Source: Massospora cicadina
Taxonomy: Eukaryota > Entomophthoromycota > Entomophthoromycetes > Entomophthorales > Entomophthoraceae
NCBI GenBank assembly: GCA_022478985.1
Contig: JAKSZP010008057.1
Span: 62,001-126,000 of the forward strand
DNA: 64,000 nt
Direction: 5' to 3'
Under the pieces are notes generated by a model. The model worked only from the letters and a program-made list of their open reading frames with translations. It did not search any database and had not been told where the DNA came from. The first letter of the stretch is position 1. The number at the start of each line of letters is the position of its first letter. Shown here one piece after another: positions 46,274-58,349 of this stretch. The translations under genes and the position numbers were made by a program.

Positions 46274-47604
46274 CAGGGTGTTTCAAAATGAATATCGGGG
46301 CTTTAAAGCTTTTTAGTATTTATTAAATTTAACTTACAAATATAAATAATACATCAAATGAAAGAGCAACTCAAACAGTTTTGTTTGTATACCTGTGCGC
46401 ATGCGCTGTTTCCTGTGTCTTCCATTAGAAAGCGCTAGTAGCAAAGATGTTGACTAGTGAACAGAAAGCTTTTTGTGTTTTACAGTTTGCAAGGACTGAA
46501 TCTGTTGTTACAGTGCAACGTGAGTTCCGAATAAGCTCCATTGTGATCCCCCAAGTGATAATAACATCCATAGATGGTATCATCAGTTTGAAGACACTGG
46601 CTGTCTTTGCAAAGGGAAGAGTACAGTATGAGCAAGAGTGTCTGAAGAACTTGTTGAGCAAGTGAGAGAGTTTTTCACGCGTAGCCCTAAGAAATCAGTT
46701 CAGAAGGCTAGTCTTGAATTAGAAATTCCAGTGAAATTTGAGTGGATAGATTTAAGGAGATGCTTACAACTACGTCCTTATCATTTGCAGTTGTTACAAG
46801 CTCTAAAGCCTACAGACTACATTTTACATGCCAACTTTACAAATGATATGTTGCTGCATGACAATATAGATTTTTAGGATTGTGTCATCTTCAGTGATGA
46901 ATTGACATTTCACCTAAGTGGAACTGTGAACACACATAATGTGCGCATCTGAGGGTCAGCAAATCCCCAAGAGATGGTACAGTTGCAACGAGACTCCCCT
47001 AAATTTAATGTTTTTGTGCCATATTCTGGAGGAAAGTTTATGGGCCTTTCTTTTATGGTGAAGCAACTGTAACTGGTGTCTTATCATGATGTGCTAGAAC
47101 TATGGCTATTTCCTCAATTGGAAGAAGCTGAACCAGAGAACTTTATTTGGCAGCAAGATGGTTCGCCGCCTCACTGGCATAACTCAGTACGCGATTGGCT
47201 AAAAAATGTTATACCCACCGCTGGATTGGCAGCAAGGGGCCAGATGATAGAGCTTGTTTTGCATAGCCTCCACGTTTACCCAATCTGATGCCATGCAAGT
47301 TTTACCTTTGGGGTTCATAAAGGATCATGTGGATGTGCCTCCACTACCAGCTGACCTACCTGACTTAAGGAACAGGATTTAAGCAGTTGTTGCAACAATT
47401 ACTCCAGACACACTGATCAAGGTTTGGAAAGAACCTGCCTATTGACTCGATGTGTGCCATATGACTGATGGTGCTCACATTGAACACTTGCAAGGAAAAC
47501 TGTTTGAGTTGCTCTTTCATTTAATGTATTATTTATAATTTTAAATTAAATGTAATAAATGCTACAAAGCCTTAAAAACCTGATATTCATTTTGAAACAC
47601 CCTG
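46274..47604 (+). mobile_element. Mariner-like DNA transposon inside element D
   Basis: The element is 1331 bases with inverted terminal repeats. The left end reads CAGGGTGTTTCAAAATGAAT from 46274, and the right end, read inward from 47604, is the same for about 23 bases. TA dinucleotides at 46272-46273 and 47605-47606 form the target duplication. It encodes a decayed transposase on the plus strand, opposite to D. The terminal sequence and transposase wording belong to a Tc1/mariner branch (N-terminal helix-turn-helix often labelled DUF4817) that I know mainly from arthropods and other animals. Confidence 0.9.
46447..47520 (+). pseudogene. Mariner-like transposase
   Basis: The N-terminus reads MLTSEQKAFCVLQFARTESV, a helix-turn-helix. 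After frame changes come ELVEQVREFFTRSPKKSVQK and LRPYHLQLLQALKPTDYIL. The first catalytic Asp is in FSDELTFHLSG (Asp codon at about 46896). The second is in FIWQQDGSPPHWH (codon 47157-47159). The third motif reads PCKFYLWGFIKDH, with Lys where the family has Asp (codon about 47297). Several stops (for example after NIDF at 46875) and frameshifts make it inactive. The C-terminal DVCHMTDGAHIEHLQGK is well preserved. Confidence 0.85.
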
Positions 47605-47606
47605 TA

Positions 47607-48100
47607 ATCTGATTGATGAAGTACTTCTCCTAGTCAGTGGAGCTTCCCATTTTTTTAATAAACCAAAGTAACTTCTGACCCAATATGGTCAACATATTAT
47701 CCTCAAAGTAACATTTAACTCCATATTTTCATGGAAACTTCACCCAATCAGAATATTATAGTTTTGGTTGGCCAAAACTATTGCCAAGGCAAATACCATT
47801 AAGGATCCAAATTGAAGTAGTAGAGCACTATACGCTCCACAGGAGATGGTGGTAACTAGATCAGCTGTCCCATATTCTTTCTTGTGTTCTATTTCTGAAC
47901 AAGATCTTTAGCTTCTTCACCAGATTGGATGAAACAATGTTGATGGGCGCTCCACTGTCAACTATCACCCGCACCCATACTCAATTAACTAGTATATCTA
48001 TATACATATACTCATAGTATTGTAAAATCGTATTTACTAAGTTTATAGTGGCATTATCTGCCAAACTGAGGGTGTGAATTATCTGCACGATAGATCAGGA
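47607..48100 (-). pseudogene. Protease of element D
   Basis: The minus-strand reading includes RVIVDSGAPINIVSSNLVKK at about 47970-47920, an intact DSGA active site of a retropepsin. The downstream part is frameshifted and is then interrupted by the mariner-like element. Confidence 0.7.
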
Positions 48101-49713
48101 AACAATTCCTTGATTGCAATAAGGGGGATTGACAGGTTTGCCTCATCTACTCTGACATTGGTCAATTTTTCCAGATAATCCGTTGCTCAAATCTTGTCTG
48201 CCAGTTGTTGCGCATACAGCTGAGCAAATCCCTTAATTATCTCAGGGTCAATCCCCTTTTTCTCCAGATCTGGTTACTGCGTTCACATCTAGATTGACCA
48301 CTTGATATAACTGATCCTGTGCATCCTCCTCAACAAACAGATCACTAATGTCAATTCCTTCATGCATAATATTGGGAGGAACAGGTTTTTCCGCAGCTAT
48401 AGACTGTTCCCCATCTAAGCCATGGGCCCTTTTCCCAACTCCTGTGCAGGTTTAGACTTTTTTTGCATAGACCACATTGATATGTTCTTTAGACCTCTTA
48501 CAGTGTACATCAAAGTGTCCCTTTCCTCCACACTAGTAACTGATTTTTTCTTTCTTATTAATCCGCTTAAACTCTTTGGGCTTATTTCCTGGCACAACTT
48601 TATTAAAAAACTCCTTAGCGCCTTCAGTCCCCTACGTAGGATTTAAAATTTTGTACTCTATTTAGTATGGAACTTTTATTGAGAGCATTAAAAGTAGCTC
48701 CTAATATTTTCAAATGATCCACCATCTGTGAGGCGGTAATCTCCGTTGCAAACATAGAGGACATCATTTGATGCAAATTGCAATAGGGTCAAAGGGCTGC
48801 TTGCCTTTGCGATCCATGCATCAAAATTATCTGGCACATCTTCTCCAACCAAAATCTGTGATTATTGGTAGAAATGATTGGCAAAACTCACCAAGGATTA
48901 TACTTCTGAAATTGGATTCCAATGAATTCTTGCTTGCGCTTTGACATATGCATAGGACTTCCAAATTCTTTCATAATGGCCGCCTTGACCTCTGATTACA
49001 ACCAGCTGTCCCCCTCTAGATGGGGCAACACTAGGTTCTGACAATTGGTATCCAAGAAATTCATCATTATCAAAGCCTTTTGCGATTAATGTAACTGAAC
49101 ATTATCATGTCAAATAATTGGATAGATGCAGGGGCGTTATCCCAATGGAAAATAGGTAATTTCAGCAGAGCTTTAAATTCATCCGAAGTTTCTCTAGCCT
49201 CCAATCTGGGTTCAGCTACTTGACTAACTCGAGTAGTAATTTCAGGAGTCATCTCTGAAATGGCTGTGAATGCAGGCAGCATATTTCATGGAATATTCAT
49301 TTTCCCAACTGGAGTTTGTGGAGTTCAATCTTCGGCGTCAGTTTGTTGCATAGGGCTCAAATTCACACTTGTGAGTCTTCAACTCTTTGACTTGCTTAAT
49401 CAGCCAATCTATATCTGTGCATAATGCACATAATCAAATGCAATCTGCTTCACACTCTGTTTTCCAAGGATAATACTTCTCAAACTAAATCTTTTTCCCT
49501 TTTCTTCAATGATGTTACTTTCCTTTGTAACTCATTGCCAAAACTAGCAACATTTTTGACTCCTTTCTCAATCTTGGTGAACTCTTTCCTCCAAGGCAGT
49601 GAATTCTTAATGATCTGCAGAATTCAAGGCGTTCTTGTTGACAGTTGCAAACTCCACCCAGAGTTTTTTTCTCGTCCTTGTATGACATCTTGTCCTAGTA
49701 TCTTACTCAACTA
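48101..49713 (-). pseudogene. Gag of element D
   Basis: Capsid-like stretches read SDEFKALLKLPIFHWDNAPA (about 49175-49116) and EFGSPMHMSKRKQEFIGIQF (near 48970-48900). A zinc-knuckle remnant near 48540-48500 reads CGGKGHFDVHC; the first Cys of the CCHC pattern is Ser and a stop lies within it. Stops are frequent. The primer-binding site lies immediately upstream, at 49734-49714 on the minus strand. Confidence 0.6.
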
Positions 49714-49735
49714 CAACCCCTGTAGTGAGCACCAA

Positions 49736-50819
49736 TCATTAAAACTCTAGGGGCTTTGTGCTCATACACTATTATTAACCCTAAAATTGATGACTGCATA
49801 AGTTTGGTGTTGTGCAATTCTTGCAATGTCTGATGATATATATGGTTGATATTTTAAATACTATTATCCTTAGTTGAATAGATCACTAGTATTAGGTCCT
49901 TCGCTTGACCAGTATTCCTCCTCAAAATACTCTAGATGTCCTCTCCTCAGGGTTTATACCTTTATCCGCCTAGCCTGATCCACACTCAGATCCTAGTTTA
50001 TGGCCTATACTCTGGTGACACTCAGTTGGCAGCAATTTTCATCTAAGGTCAGCTTCTCTTCTAAGGATCCTTTTTCCTTACTCTTTAAAAATTCTAAAGA
50101 GCCTCCAATTAAAGCACACAGCAACAATTTTACAAAAGTTGAATAGAAGTAATAATGAATTTGCTAAAGTATGCTTTTATTAAGTGAATATTCAGGGAAT
50201 TTATAGCGATAATTCAGTGCCCAACCCTTGGTTGGCACCTCAGTATTGAAACGGCAGCCGTTGCCATTAAATTTTTTTTGCTGTCTCATCAGCAATGGCC
50301 TTCCCCATCCTGGCTAGGATTCCATAATCAGACATCCTCAAGACCTAAAACAGATAGTCAGAAAATATGCAGTAACGTTTTCTACTTGATCCCAGTGAAC
50401 CAATAATATTTATTGAGCGACTTGCTTAGGTAATGGGACTTGTTACCTATTAAGGCAGGTTACAAACCAACTGATCAATTTTCTAGTTGCAGGTGGCATC
50501 ACTCATCTCGCACTTGCTCCTTAATTTCCCAATTGGTCAGTGATGAAACCCCCAATCCCAATTGGTATACCTGATAATTAATCATTAATCAACTACCAGA
50601 TGCCCCAATTTCATCAGCATTTCTGCCTGAAGAGATCTTAAGCATTCACCTGGATTGATCCCCAATTAATCTGAATCAAGCGAATTACCTAAAATTTCTC
50701 CAAACATTGTTAACACAAAATTGGGGTTGACCAATATAAAATTCACTCACTATAGGGAATTATCCCCTAGTGACCCATAGTAATCTAGACGGCCGGAAAT
50801 GTGGGCAAAAATTCCGACA
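49736..50819 (-). repeat. 5' LTR of element D
   Basis: This is the partner of 40074-41165. In minus orientation it begins TGTCGGAATTTTTGCCCAC and ends AGAGTTTTAATGA, followed by the primer-binding site. Confidence 0.87.
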
Positions 50820-51244
50820 GGTGATGGTGACAAATGATGAATAATGAGATGTCAATGTATGACAAATACTGAGTGAATCACCTCAAACTAGGGCGATCAT
50901 GAATTTAATAAAATAATGAATTCTGCCAGAACCAATGAGAATATGGCGGAACAAATAGTCTAAGCAAAAGGGTCAGTATTGACCAAGGTCGGTGAGATAT
51001 CAGCAAGATGAGAAAATTGAAAGAAGAGGTTGTTAGTAATAGAGAGAGGATCAGAGAGCTTCAGCTAAAAATGTTAAAGATTAATAAAGAAGTGTTGTTG
51101 GAGCAATAGTTCTTATTTATTGTAATATATTATTTTATATGTGCAAAGGACTGACAATTTCCATATTGTCCATTATATTGCTCAGTGGGCTTGCCTCTAT
51201 GCAAAAACCCTTTAGCATATCTCAACAATTCCGCCGAAATTTCA
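50820..51244 (+). repeat. 3' LTR of element C, second part
   Basis: This continues the C LTR after element D, homologous to about 28020-28448 (for example agatatcagcaagatgagaa). It starts with the D target duplication GGTGA. Confidence 0.86.
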
Positions 51245-52636
51245 ATACCTTTTTTAAACTAAGGACAGATACCACACCATTCCTTTATACTTTCACAGAT
51301 TATAAATTCAAACCTGCATCCAGGAGGTGAATTTTCATCCCATTAGGCCTACCACCTTTTTTCAAAAAAATTAAATATACATAAGGAAAGAAAATTATTG
51401 GAAATAATCTACTTAATAAACTAACACTGACTGACAGAAAACTCACAGCTTAAACTGGTGGGTCTATAAGCATGAAACTTTGCACAGGAGTTCCTTATAT
51501 AACTTAGTAAGCACTAAGAAAGGATTTTGAAATAACTCCCTATGGGGGTTAAATAGGGGATAAAAGTTTGTATGAAAGTTCTTCATTTTTAAAGTTAGAA
51601 ATTTGGAAATTGGTGTTTAGGCTTCTGTTATTAAGTAAAACAGTTGTATCAGAGTTTTTGGAAAAAACCCTAATGGGATAAAATAAGAGATGAAAGTTAA
51701 ATGGGAATTGCGCCATATTTGAATTTAGAAATGTAGAAGTTTGTATTTAGGCTTCTGAAGAACTTTTAAAGTAAGTACCTAATAAAAATATATGTTTTGA
51801 CTGATTTAATGGTTGATTTATGCAAAGGGAAATGCCATGGATTAACCTTAAAAAAGTACAAAACTCTCATATTTAGTTACAGGGAAGAAAGGGATCCAGA
51901 GATTTTTATGATTTTACACATGTAATGCAATAGAATAGTGAGGTATAAACTTTAGATATATACTCTTATTCTAAAATTTAAATGTGTCTTTTTTAAATCA
52001 GCCTTCTAAAGGTAGAAATTAAGTAATCTATTTTTAAAAAATCAATTTCTTGAACAGGGACTCAAACTGGCCTTTAATGATAACAAATAGGTCACCCTGA
52101 CTTTTATGGCACTAATGGATAGACACAAAATGAGGATCAAATAATTTTTGATAAATATTACGCCTTTAATTAGAGGAAAATCACTTTTCATGGGTTTTAT
52201 TCTTGTTTAGAAAATATTTCTGTCAAAATATTTTTTCAATGCTAGGTTCATGGCAATGAACAATTTCATGACTCAGTTATATGTAAGTTTTTAGGTTTAT
52301 TCTGTTTGTTTTGTTTTAGCATTTGAGTAATTTTCAGTTAGACTTTGGCTTGTAAATATGGATAGTTACTTTTTTGTGCTAAATGTACTTACTTACATTA
52401 TATTTATCAACAATGGTTGTGGAAATTTTAATAATTGAGGGGCTATTATCCCACAGACTATTGTTCCTATTTTAGGAGATGGATCCTGCTTATTTTAAGC
52501 CTTATCTTTTTTTTACTAATATAACCTAGGAAATGCATAGTAATGAGCGTGGGAATATCATTAGGTATGTTGTAGCAAACTGGATAGAATTTTCTAGTAT
52601 GTTATGCGATGAAAATGGAATAACTATGCCACATCA
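51245..52636. other. Intergenic DNA between element C and LINE2, with one dispersed-type repeat
   Basis: No coding frame is supported. 51425-51790 holds a repeat described separately. The remaining sequence, 51790-52636, is AT-rich without visible structure. Confidence 0.45.
51425..51790 (+). repeat. Dispersed repeat with internal duplication, insect-like wording
   Basis: Blocks such as ctatgggggttaaatagggg and aagtttgtatgaaagttctt occur once, then recur about 130 bases later in weaker form (taatgggataaaataagaga; ttagaaatgtagaagtttgt). Both halves end in ttaggcttctg. From memory this text resembles a non-coding repeat common in insect genomes, but I cannot search for it. Confidence 0.45.
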
Positions 52637-52842
52637 TCTCATTATAACATTTTTATTTATTTGAGGATGGCCAACCAGGGGACAGACACATCTGATATGT
52701 AGGGAAGAGGAAAACGGAAAACAGAAGAGGGAAGAGAGCGCAAAACAAAGGAACTCAAAAGATATGACTTGGCACACTTGGGTGTGGCTAGGAGCCACGG
52801 GTGGTGGATGACAAAGCCTCAAGTGGCATGGCAGCTCAGGGG

Positions 52843-55800
52843 CTAGTAGGGTGTACCGCCTATGAAGACTGTGAGGTTTTCAATGTCATAACGAAGGAAC
52901 CAGATTGGAATCTGGTTGCCCATCTGTTTCTTCCATTTGTGTTGGTGTGATCCGAACAGCCAGGCTTGAAAGTGGTCAGCCAAATGGCTTTGGAACCTGA
53001 TGATGGCTTGGTTAAAATTGTGGAGTATCCCGTTGAAAGCGTCAAGGGTAATTGTGTGAATGGACCATATTGCAATACTCACAATTAGAGCCCTTAGCGT
53101 CTGGGGGATAGGCGAGGCCATGTTGAGTGCCAGGATATCGCGGGATAGTTGGAATTCAGCTGTAGGTGATTGTTGAAACAAGTGCATCACGTTGGCCCAG
53201 ATATGTGCAGATGGCGGGCACTCTTCCAGGCGGTGTGCTAGTGTGTTGGGTCCACCGCAGATGGCGCATGTCTTGAACATTGAGAAAGTGCGGTCAGCTG
53301 TTCTAAACGTATGGCGCATGTAGCGCCACACTGTGGAGCACACTTGTGGGGATAAGAGGGGGCAGGTGACAAGGTCCCACACCTGCTTTTGGGTGCGCAG
53401 GTCATATGGGACGTCTTGGTGGTCTAGGTAGTCAATCCAGGAAAGAGGAAAGGGTGGTAGTGGGGCAGGCGCGTTAGACACCGTTTGTCCCCTGTGGAGT
53501 TGCACATAACCAGTTTGAGGGTGAATGTCTTCAGATTGCTGTGCAAAAGAGAAGCTCCAATCCCCTTGTCTTAGGTTGTACAGGATGCGTTTGAAATACT
53601 GGTTGGTGTTGTGTGGTCCAAGGGCCGTTGGATGTGTTGCAAGGTATTTCATCAGAGTTGCAGGGTTGGAGGGGAACCTCAGATGTAGTGCCCTTGCGAA
53701 GTTGGTTTGGGCTGCCTTAGCCCAAGGGGGATGGTGGGTTGGGTGACGTTGTGAGAGCTACCCATGAGCCGAGGATTTGCGTTGCTCTTTCCGTGAAGTT
53801 GAGCAGCCCCATCCCGCCTTTCTTCCGTGGGCCATACATGTCTCCAGCCTGACAGGTGCGCGGTAACCAGACCATAGCCAGTTCTGCAGGAGCTTGTAGA
53901 CTGCGTTGGTAAAGTTGGCAGAGAAGGGAACCGCGTGGGCAGTAAACCATAACTTTGACAAGATCAGGGAGTTGGCTAACACAACTCTTCCAGTTAAACT
54001 AGCTTTACTCCTCCGCATACATGTCATTCTTTTTGTGATGTTGTCCAAAATGTTGGTTTCGATGGTGTCAAGTGCATATCCACCAGCTTCGAGCCATATG
54101 CCCAGATGGTGGACTGGGTTGGTGGCGGGGTGGTGTGCAAAGGGTAAACACAGTGGTTTTACTAGCTTGGATTGTTGTTGTGTGGTTGGATGTGTGGTTG
54201 GTTGGTTTGTGTGGTGGTGAGAGGGTGAGGCCCAGTTTGAACTGAATTTGCCCATAACAATTACCTCTGTTTTTTTTTTGTTCAGCATGGCGTTACTCAC
54301 TGACTCATACTAGTGAATAATGCGCTCAATCGCCCTGGCATCCCTATTGCCTGAGACTGCAACAACGCAGTCGTCAGCAAAGGCGAGCATTTTGGTTGGT
54401 AGTTGTCCCTCCAACCTGATTCCAGTGAGCTTTGAGTTTGCAATGCGGAGGAGAGGGTCAAGGGTAAAAATGTATAGTAGGGGGCTAAGCGGGTCACCTT
54501 GTTTAAGGCCCATTTGGGGGGTGATGGTGTCAGTTAGGAAACCTGGGCCTCTGATTGCAAACCTGGCTGAGCGCGTTAGGAGGAGCGCCCAGTTTATAAA
54601 GCGGGGTGGTAGGTTGAAAGCCTTTAGACACTGTTCTAGGTAACCCCAGTGCACTCGGTCATATGCTTTCTTTTGGTCCAGGAAAGCAAGGGCGCCTGTG
54701 GGATTAGCTTGGCAGATGTTGGCAAATTTTGTGGATGTTATCCCAAATTGAGCGATTTGGGATGAGGCCAAACTGATGGGGGGAGAGGGATGTCTGAGCA
54801 ATGCAACCCAGACGTTTAGCTAAGATTTTAGTTAATATTTTGGTGTCAGTATTGGTGAGAGTGATTGGACGCCAGTTGTTTAGGTCTGCTTGATCTCCTT
54901 TTTTGAAGAGTGTGACCACATATGCGTCTTGGCCACCAGGTAGAAGGGATTTGTCTTCCAGGCACTTATTCATAGTTACCAGTAGTATTGGTGTGATATA
55001 TTCAAGTAATTTTTTGAAAAATTCATATGGTAGGCCATCAGGCCCAGGGCACTTGTTGCGTGGGGTTGATCTTATTACCTCCCATATTCAATCTTTAGTG
55101 ATGGGTGCTATGAGGTCTGGTTGACCAGCTATAGTGTTAATATTAGCAGATGATAAAGTTTTTTCAATTTCCCTAGGTGATGCGAAATCCGCCGTGTACA
55201 GGTCGGTGTAAAATTGATGTAATCCAGCTAATATTTCAGATGGTGTGGATGCCAGTGTGTCATCTGCTCAGTGAACCTGTGTGCAAGTCGCCAAAGTTGA
55301 AATTGGTTTAAAATGGCGGAAAAATTGGGCCATGTGAGTTTCTCCAGATAAGATGTGTTTTGCTTTGTAGCATATTTTGGTGTAATGCTATTGTTTTCTA
55401 AAGAGGGAGTTTACCTGTGTGGATAGCTGGAACCACAGGCGGCCCCATTGGGGGGTGTATTCCTTGCGAGGTGTGTTGTTTTCTAAATGTTGAAGCTGTC
55501 TGATAGCCTTGTTGATTGTCGTGGACATCGTGGCTGTTTTTCTGGAGTTCAAGTGGCAGGCTTTCTTGGTTGCTCAAGCCTTATATTTCCCACTCAGCGA
55601 TAGGGTTTTCATTGGGTGGTCATCTTACTTGCTGTGTTGTTAGCACCATCTCAATCCAGAGTTTAAGCTCTGGAAGATGGATGGTGCTCAGGTGAACTCT
55701 GTGCCAGGTTGGTGGCTTTTGGTATTTTTCTGAGGATGATAACGCTATTGAGACCATCCAGTGGTTGGAGAAAGGGATAATTGTTGTTGTAAAATCTGAT

Positions 55801-56494
55801 ACCCGGTGATGGAAGTCTTTAGGGGCGAGCATCAGGTCAATACGGGTCATTGAGACCAGCTGGTTATTGTTGTGGTGGGGCCTCATCATGTTGGCCAGGG
55901 TGGGGGCTTGTTTGGGAATGGTGTCACATAGGCCCAGCATTGCCTTTAGTATGCATAGTTCCGTGTGGCCGCGGGGTATAGCCTTAGACTTGGTCCAGCA
56001 GTCGGCAATGGTGTTAAGCCAGCAGTTGAAATCTCCCACGAAAAATGTTGCCTTGGGGAAAGGGATTGAGAGGATATTGGAGAAAAATTTTTGGCGGTCA
56101 TTTAGATCATTTGGGGCATACACACATGCCACAGCGAAATTTTCTCCATTCCACTTGAGATCCGCTAGAAGCAGCCATCCCTCCAGGTGGGAGGATGTGC
56201 TTTGGATATTTACTGGAGGGTCATGATTTGTTTGAATTACCACCCCAAAGTGGTACATCCAAAAGGATTTGGCTGGAAGGAGCATGGTTGACCATGACTC
56301 CTCCTCCCCCAGTGGACAGTGGAGTTCTTGGACGGCCAAGATGTCCATGGGGATATTGCACAGGAAAGCCATTTTTTGGCCCAGGACGTGAGGGCCTTGG
56401 CTCCCACGATGTTGAGCATCCCTATGTTGATTGCGGTAGTCCACACATCAGGAACGCTGGGGTGACCCACTGAGGTCACCCAGTTCCTTATCAC
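52843..56494 (-). pseudogene. LINE2 ORF2: AP endonuclease, reverse transcriptase, C-terminal Cys/His region
   Basis: The endonuclease lies at 56444-55620 in one long frame: MDILAVQELHCPLG, FFVGDFNCWLN, MTRIDLMLAPKDF, and SNHWMVSI where family members have S-D-H. RT follows with stops: RNKCPGPDGLPYEFF, WRPITLTNTDTKILTKILAK, FGLIPNRSIWDN, GALAFLDQKKAYDRVHWGYL, LKQGDPLSPLLYIF. The catalytic box LAFADDCVVAVSGN (about 54390-54350) is intact. The C-terminal open frame 53652-52843 contains CAICGGPNTLAHRLEECP, a zinc-finger-like motif. Frame changes lie near 54700, 54300 and 53760. Confidence 0.87.
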
Positions 56495-56497
56495 AGG

Positions 56498-57966
56498 TCA
56501 TACTGCGAGTATGGGGCCAATTAGCCGATTGGTTCCAGTGTGTTGGTCAGCGGTCTTAGTTCTGGTTTTGTTCAGTTTCTTCTGGCTCAGATTACTCCGT
56601 GGAGTTTGGGTCCAGCATGGGTTGGCTTGTGCCCATTCAGCAAAAAATTTTCTGCCACTTGCCTGTGGGTTTGATGGGCTGAAACTAGGAGTTGGGGTGA
56701 TTGTGTTTTGTGCATGAGTGTTGTCACATTGTGGTTGGCTGAAATGGTCTTCCATATTATCGCTGATCACACTTGATTGGCTGGGAGGATCCATAGTGGT
56801 GCAAGGTGGATTTGCTCTCACTTGGTTGGAGGTGTTTGATTGGTTGTGTCTGAAAAATTCATAATTTTGGTTGTGTTGAGTTATATGTGGGGGATCTGAT
56901 TGGTTATTCCACTGCGCTGCCATGGCATCCACCTGAATCTGTTCCAGGGAAATTGTAATGTGGGTTCGGGTCTCAGCGGAACTTGCAGCCTGCTTGCAGG
57001 TGGTCTGTGCATGACGGTGGTCCTTGCGCAAAACAGGCTTGACCAAAGCAACATCAGCTCTTTTGCCCCAATAGAAGGCAAAAGTGGAGTCCTTAATTTT
57101 GCCAAAGTTAGTCTTGTTTCATCCATATTGTCCTCACAAAATTCTGGTACTTCAATCCCGCACTTGACAGGGCATGCATGGTCTTTGTGGCCTATAGCTG
57201 AGCAGAACTCGCAGATAGGTGGGGTATGTTCTGGTGTGATGTAGAAGGGGTGAGATACGCTGCCATCAGGGGAGGTTGATGGTCGCCAGTTGGGGAATGA
57301 GGGTGATATCCTCTACCACATCCTGATCAGGTTCTATAATGGCTATTGCCTTCCCTGTACACAGGTGGGGCAGGAGGGGGTTTTCTTAAATTCAAACTGT
57401 TTGATTACGCCATAAACTTTGAGGCCCCTGCGGAGCTCATCCATGAGGATATCACGGTGCACAGTGCTTGGGAGTTGGTCAAATATGATAAATAGGTTGT
57501 TTGCCTCATTCCATTGTGTGCGCACCGTGCGGATGGTGTGGTCTTCATTGTTAATCTTTACAGAGAATACGATTTTTGCTGATTCTGCTGCTTCTTCCGC
57601 GGACATGAACCTGACGTCCACCCATCCTCTATGTAAATTTTTATAATTTATCAAGACAGTGTTTGGGAAAGTCATGGAGAAGGCCTCCCCCATTTTTTCC
57701 CTTGATTTGAGGGAAGTATCACTGACCATAATTCTAAGGCCATGCTCAAGGGAGGACAGGGGTTGAGAGTGTTCTAATTTGGTATATGCGCCCATTTTTT
57801 GCAGAAATTGCGAAACTCCAGGTGCGGCGCTGTACTCACCCTTTTTGGTGGGAGGGTGTGTCAACATTCTGCTAGGGCGTTTTTCCCCGGTGGGTTGTGA
57901 GGGCTTCAGGCCTTTCACGCTGGCCACTTTCGCCCAACTGGTGTTGTTGTAGACAAATTTGCTCAT
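56498..57966 (-). pseudogene. LINE2 ORF1: RNA-binding protein with CCHC knuckle
   Basis: An open frame 57966-57343 starts MSKFVYNNTSWAKVASVKG. It contains an RRM-like region (NNLFIIFDQLPSTVHRDILM; LKVYGVIKQFEF). After a frame change a complete zinc knuckle CEFCSAIGHKDHAC lies at about 57205-57160 (C-x2-C-x4-H-x4-C). The last stretch, 57046-56498, is Asn/Gln/Ser/Pro-rich. It ends just before ORF2 opens at 56494. Confidence 0.75.
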
Positions 57967-58064
57967 ATTCCTGGTTGATTGTCAATCTTGGTTTAATTGC
58001 ATAGAATTGTGTTACTAAAATTGATAGTAACGGAAAAGAAAAGCTTAATTCTCATTATAACATT

Positions 58065-58349
58065 AATATGATAAAAACATTATTGTTTAGTAGCTTATAT
58101 GAGTTAAAAGCTTCTGGGAAAATCTTTTGATTTGTTTTTGAAGTCTATTAAAATGGTATATTTTATGTGAAAACAGGGAACTGAGGATCAACCTGTTAAG
58201 TGGCATAGTTTACAGCAAGTCTTTAAGTGGGCATTTTAATGAAAATGCATCAAAAGAAATATTGGTTTTGCAACTTTTGGACACAGGTATTCCAAAAATT
58301 ATTACTGCTAAAAAATACTAAATCAAAGAGTAGAAATACCAGTAACTCT
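58065..58349. other. Short AT-rich spacer
   Basis: Between the LINE2 target duplication and the Helitron fragment, no feature was recognised. Confidence 0.4.

Larger units (their letters stand above)
40074..50819 (-). mobile_element. Ty3/gypsy element D, inserted in the 3' LTR of C
   Basis: A 10.7-kb minus-strand element is flanked by the exact duplication GGTGA at 40069-40073 and 50820-50824. LTRs are at 40074-41165 and 49736-50819. The primer-binding site (plus-strand view) ends at 49734, and the polypurine tract covers 41166-41180. Coding order on the minus strand is gag, protease, dUTPase-like, RT, RNase H, integrase. A further 2.1 kb then follow, with degenerate repeats and an antisense ORF. 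A mariner-like element (46274-47604) sits between protease and the dUTPase-like segment. Confidence 0.9.
27860..51244 (+). mobile_element. Ty3/gypsy element C, interrupted by three later insertions
   Basis: The LTRs are at 27860-28448 and, split, at 39907-40073 plus 50820-51244. Both begin with TGTTG and share attctgatatgactgga, gattatgagttacaattatc and many other blocks. Coding order is gag, protease, dUTPase-like, RT, RNase H, integrase. Interruptions are element E (30799-36785), a LINE 3' end (38263-38789) and element D (40074-50819, inside the 3' LTR). Deleting these restores continuous homology. A target duplication could not be read. C must predate all three insertions. Confidence 0.88.
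52652..58049 (-). mobile_element. LINE2, second non-LTR retrotransposon
   Basis: A minus-strand LINE is flanked by a perfect 15-base duplication, tctcattataacatt, at 52637-52651 and 58050-58064. It has an ORF1 with a CCHC knuckle and an ORF2 with AP endonuclease, RT and a C-terminal Cys/His motif. The 3' end is an AAATAAATAAAAA tail without the CTAGTACTA word of LINE1. It is GC-richer than its flanks. It has more lesions than LINE1. Confidence 0.9.
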
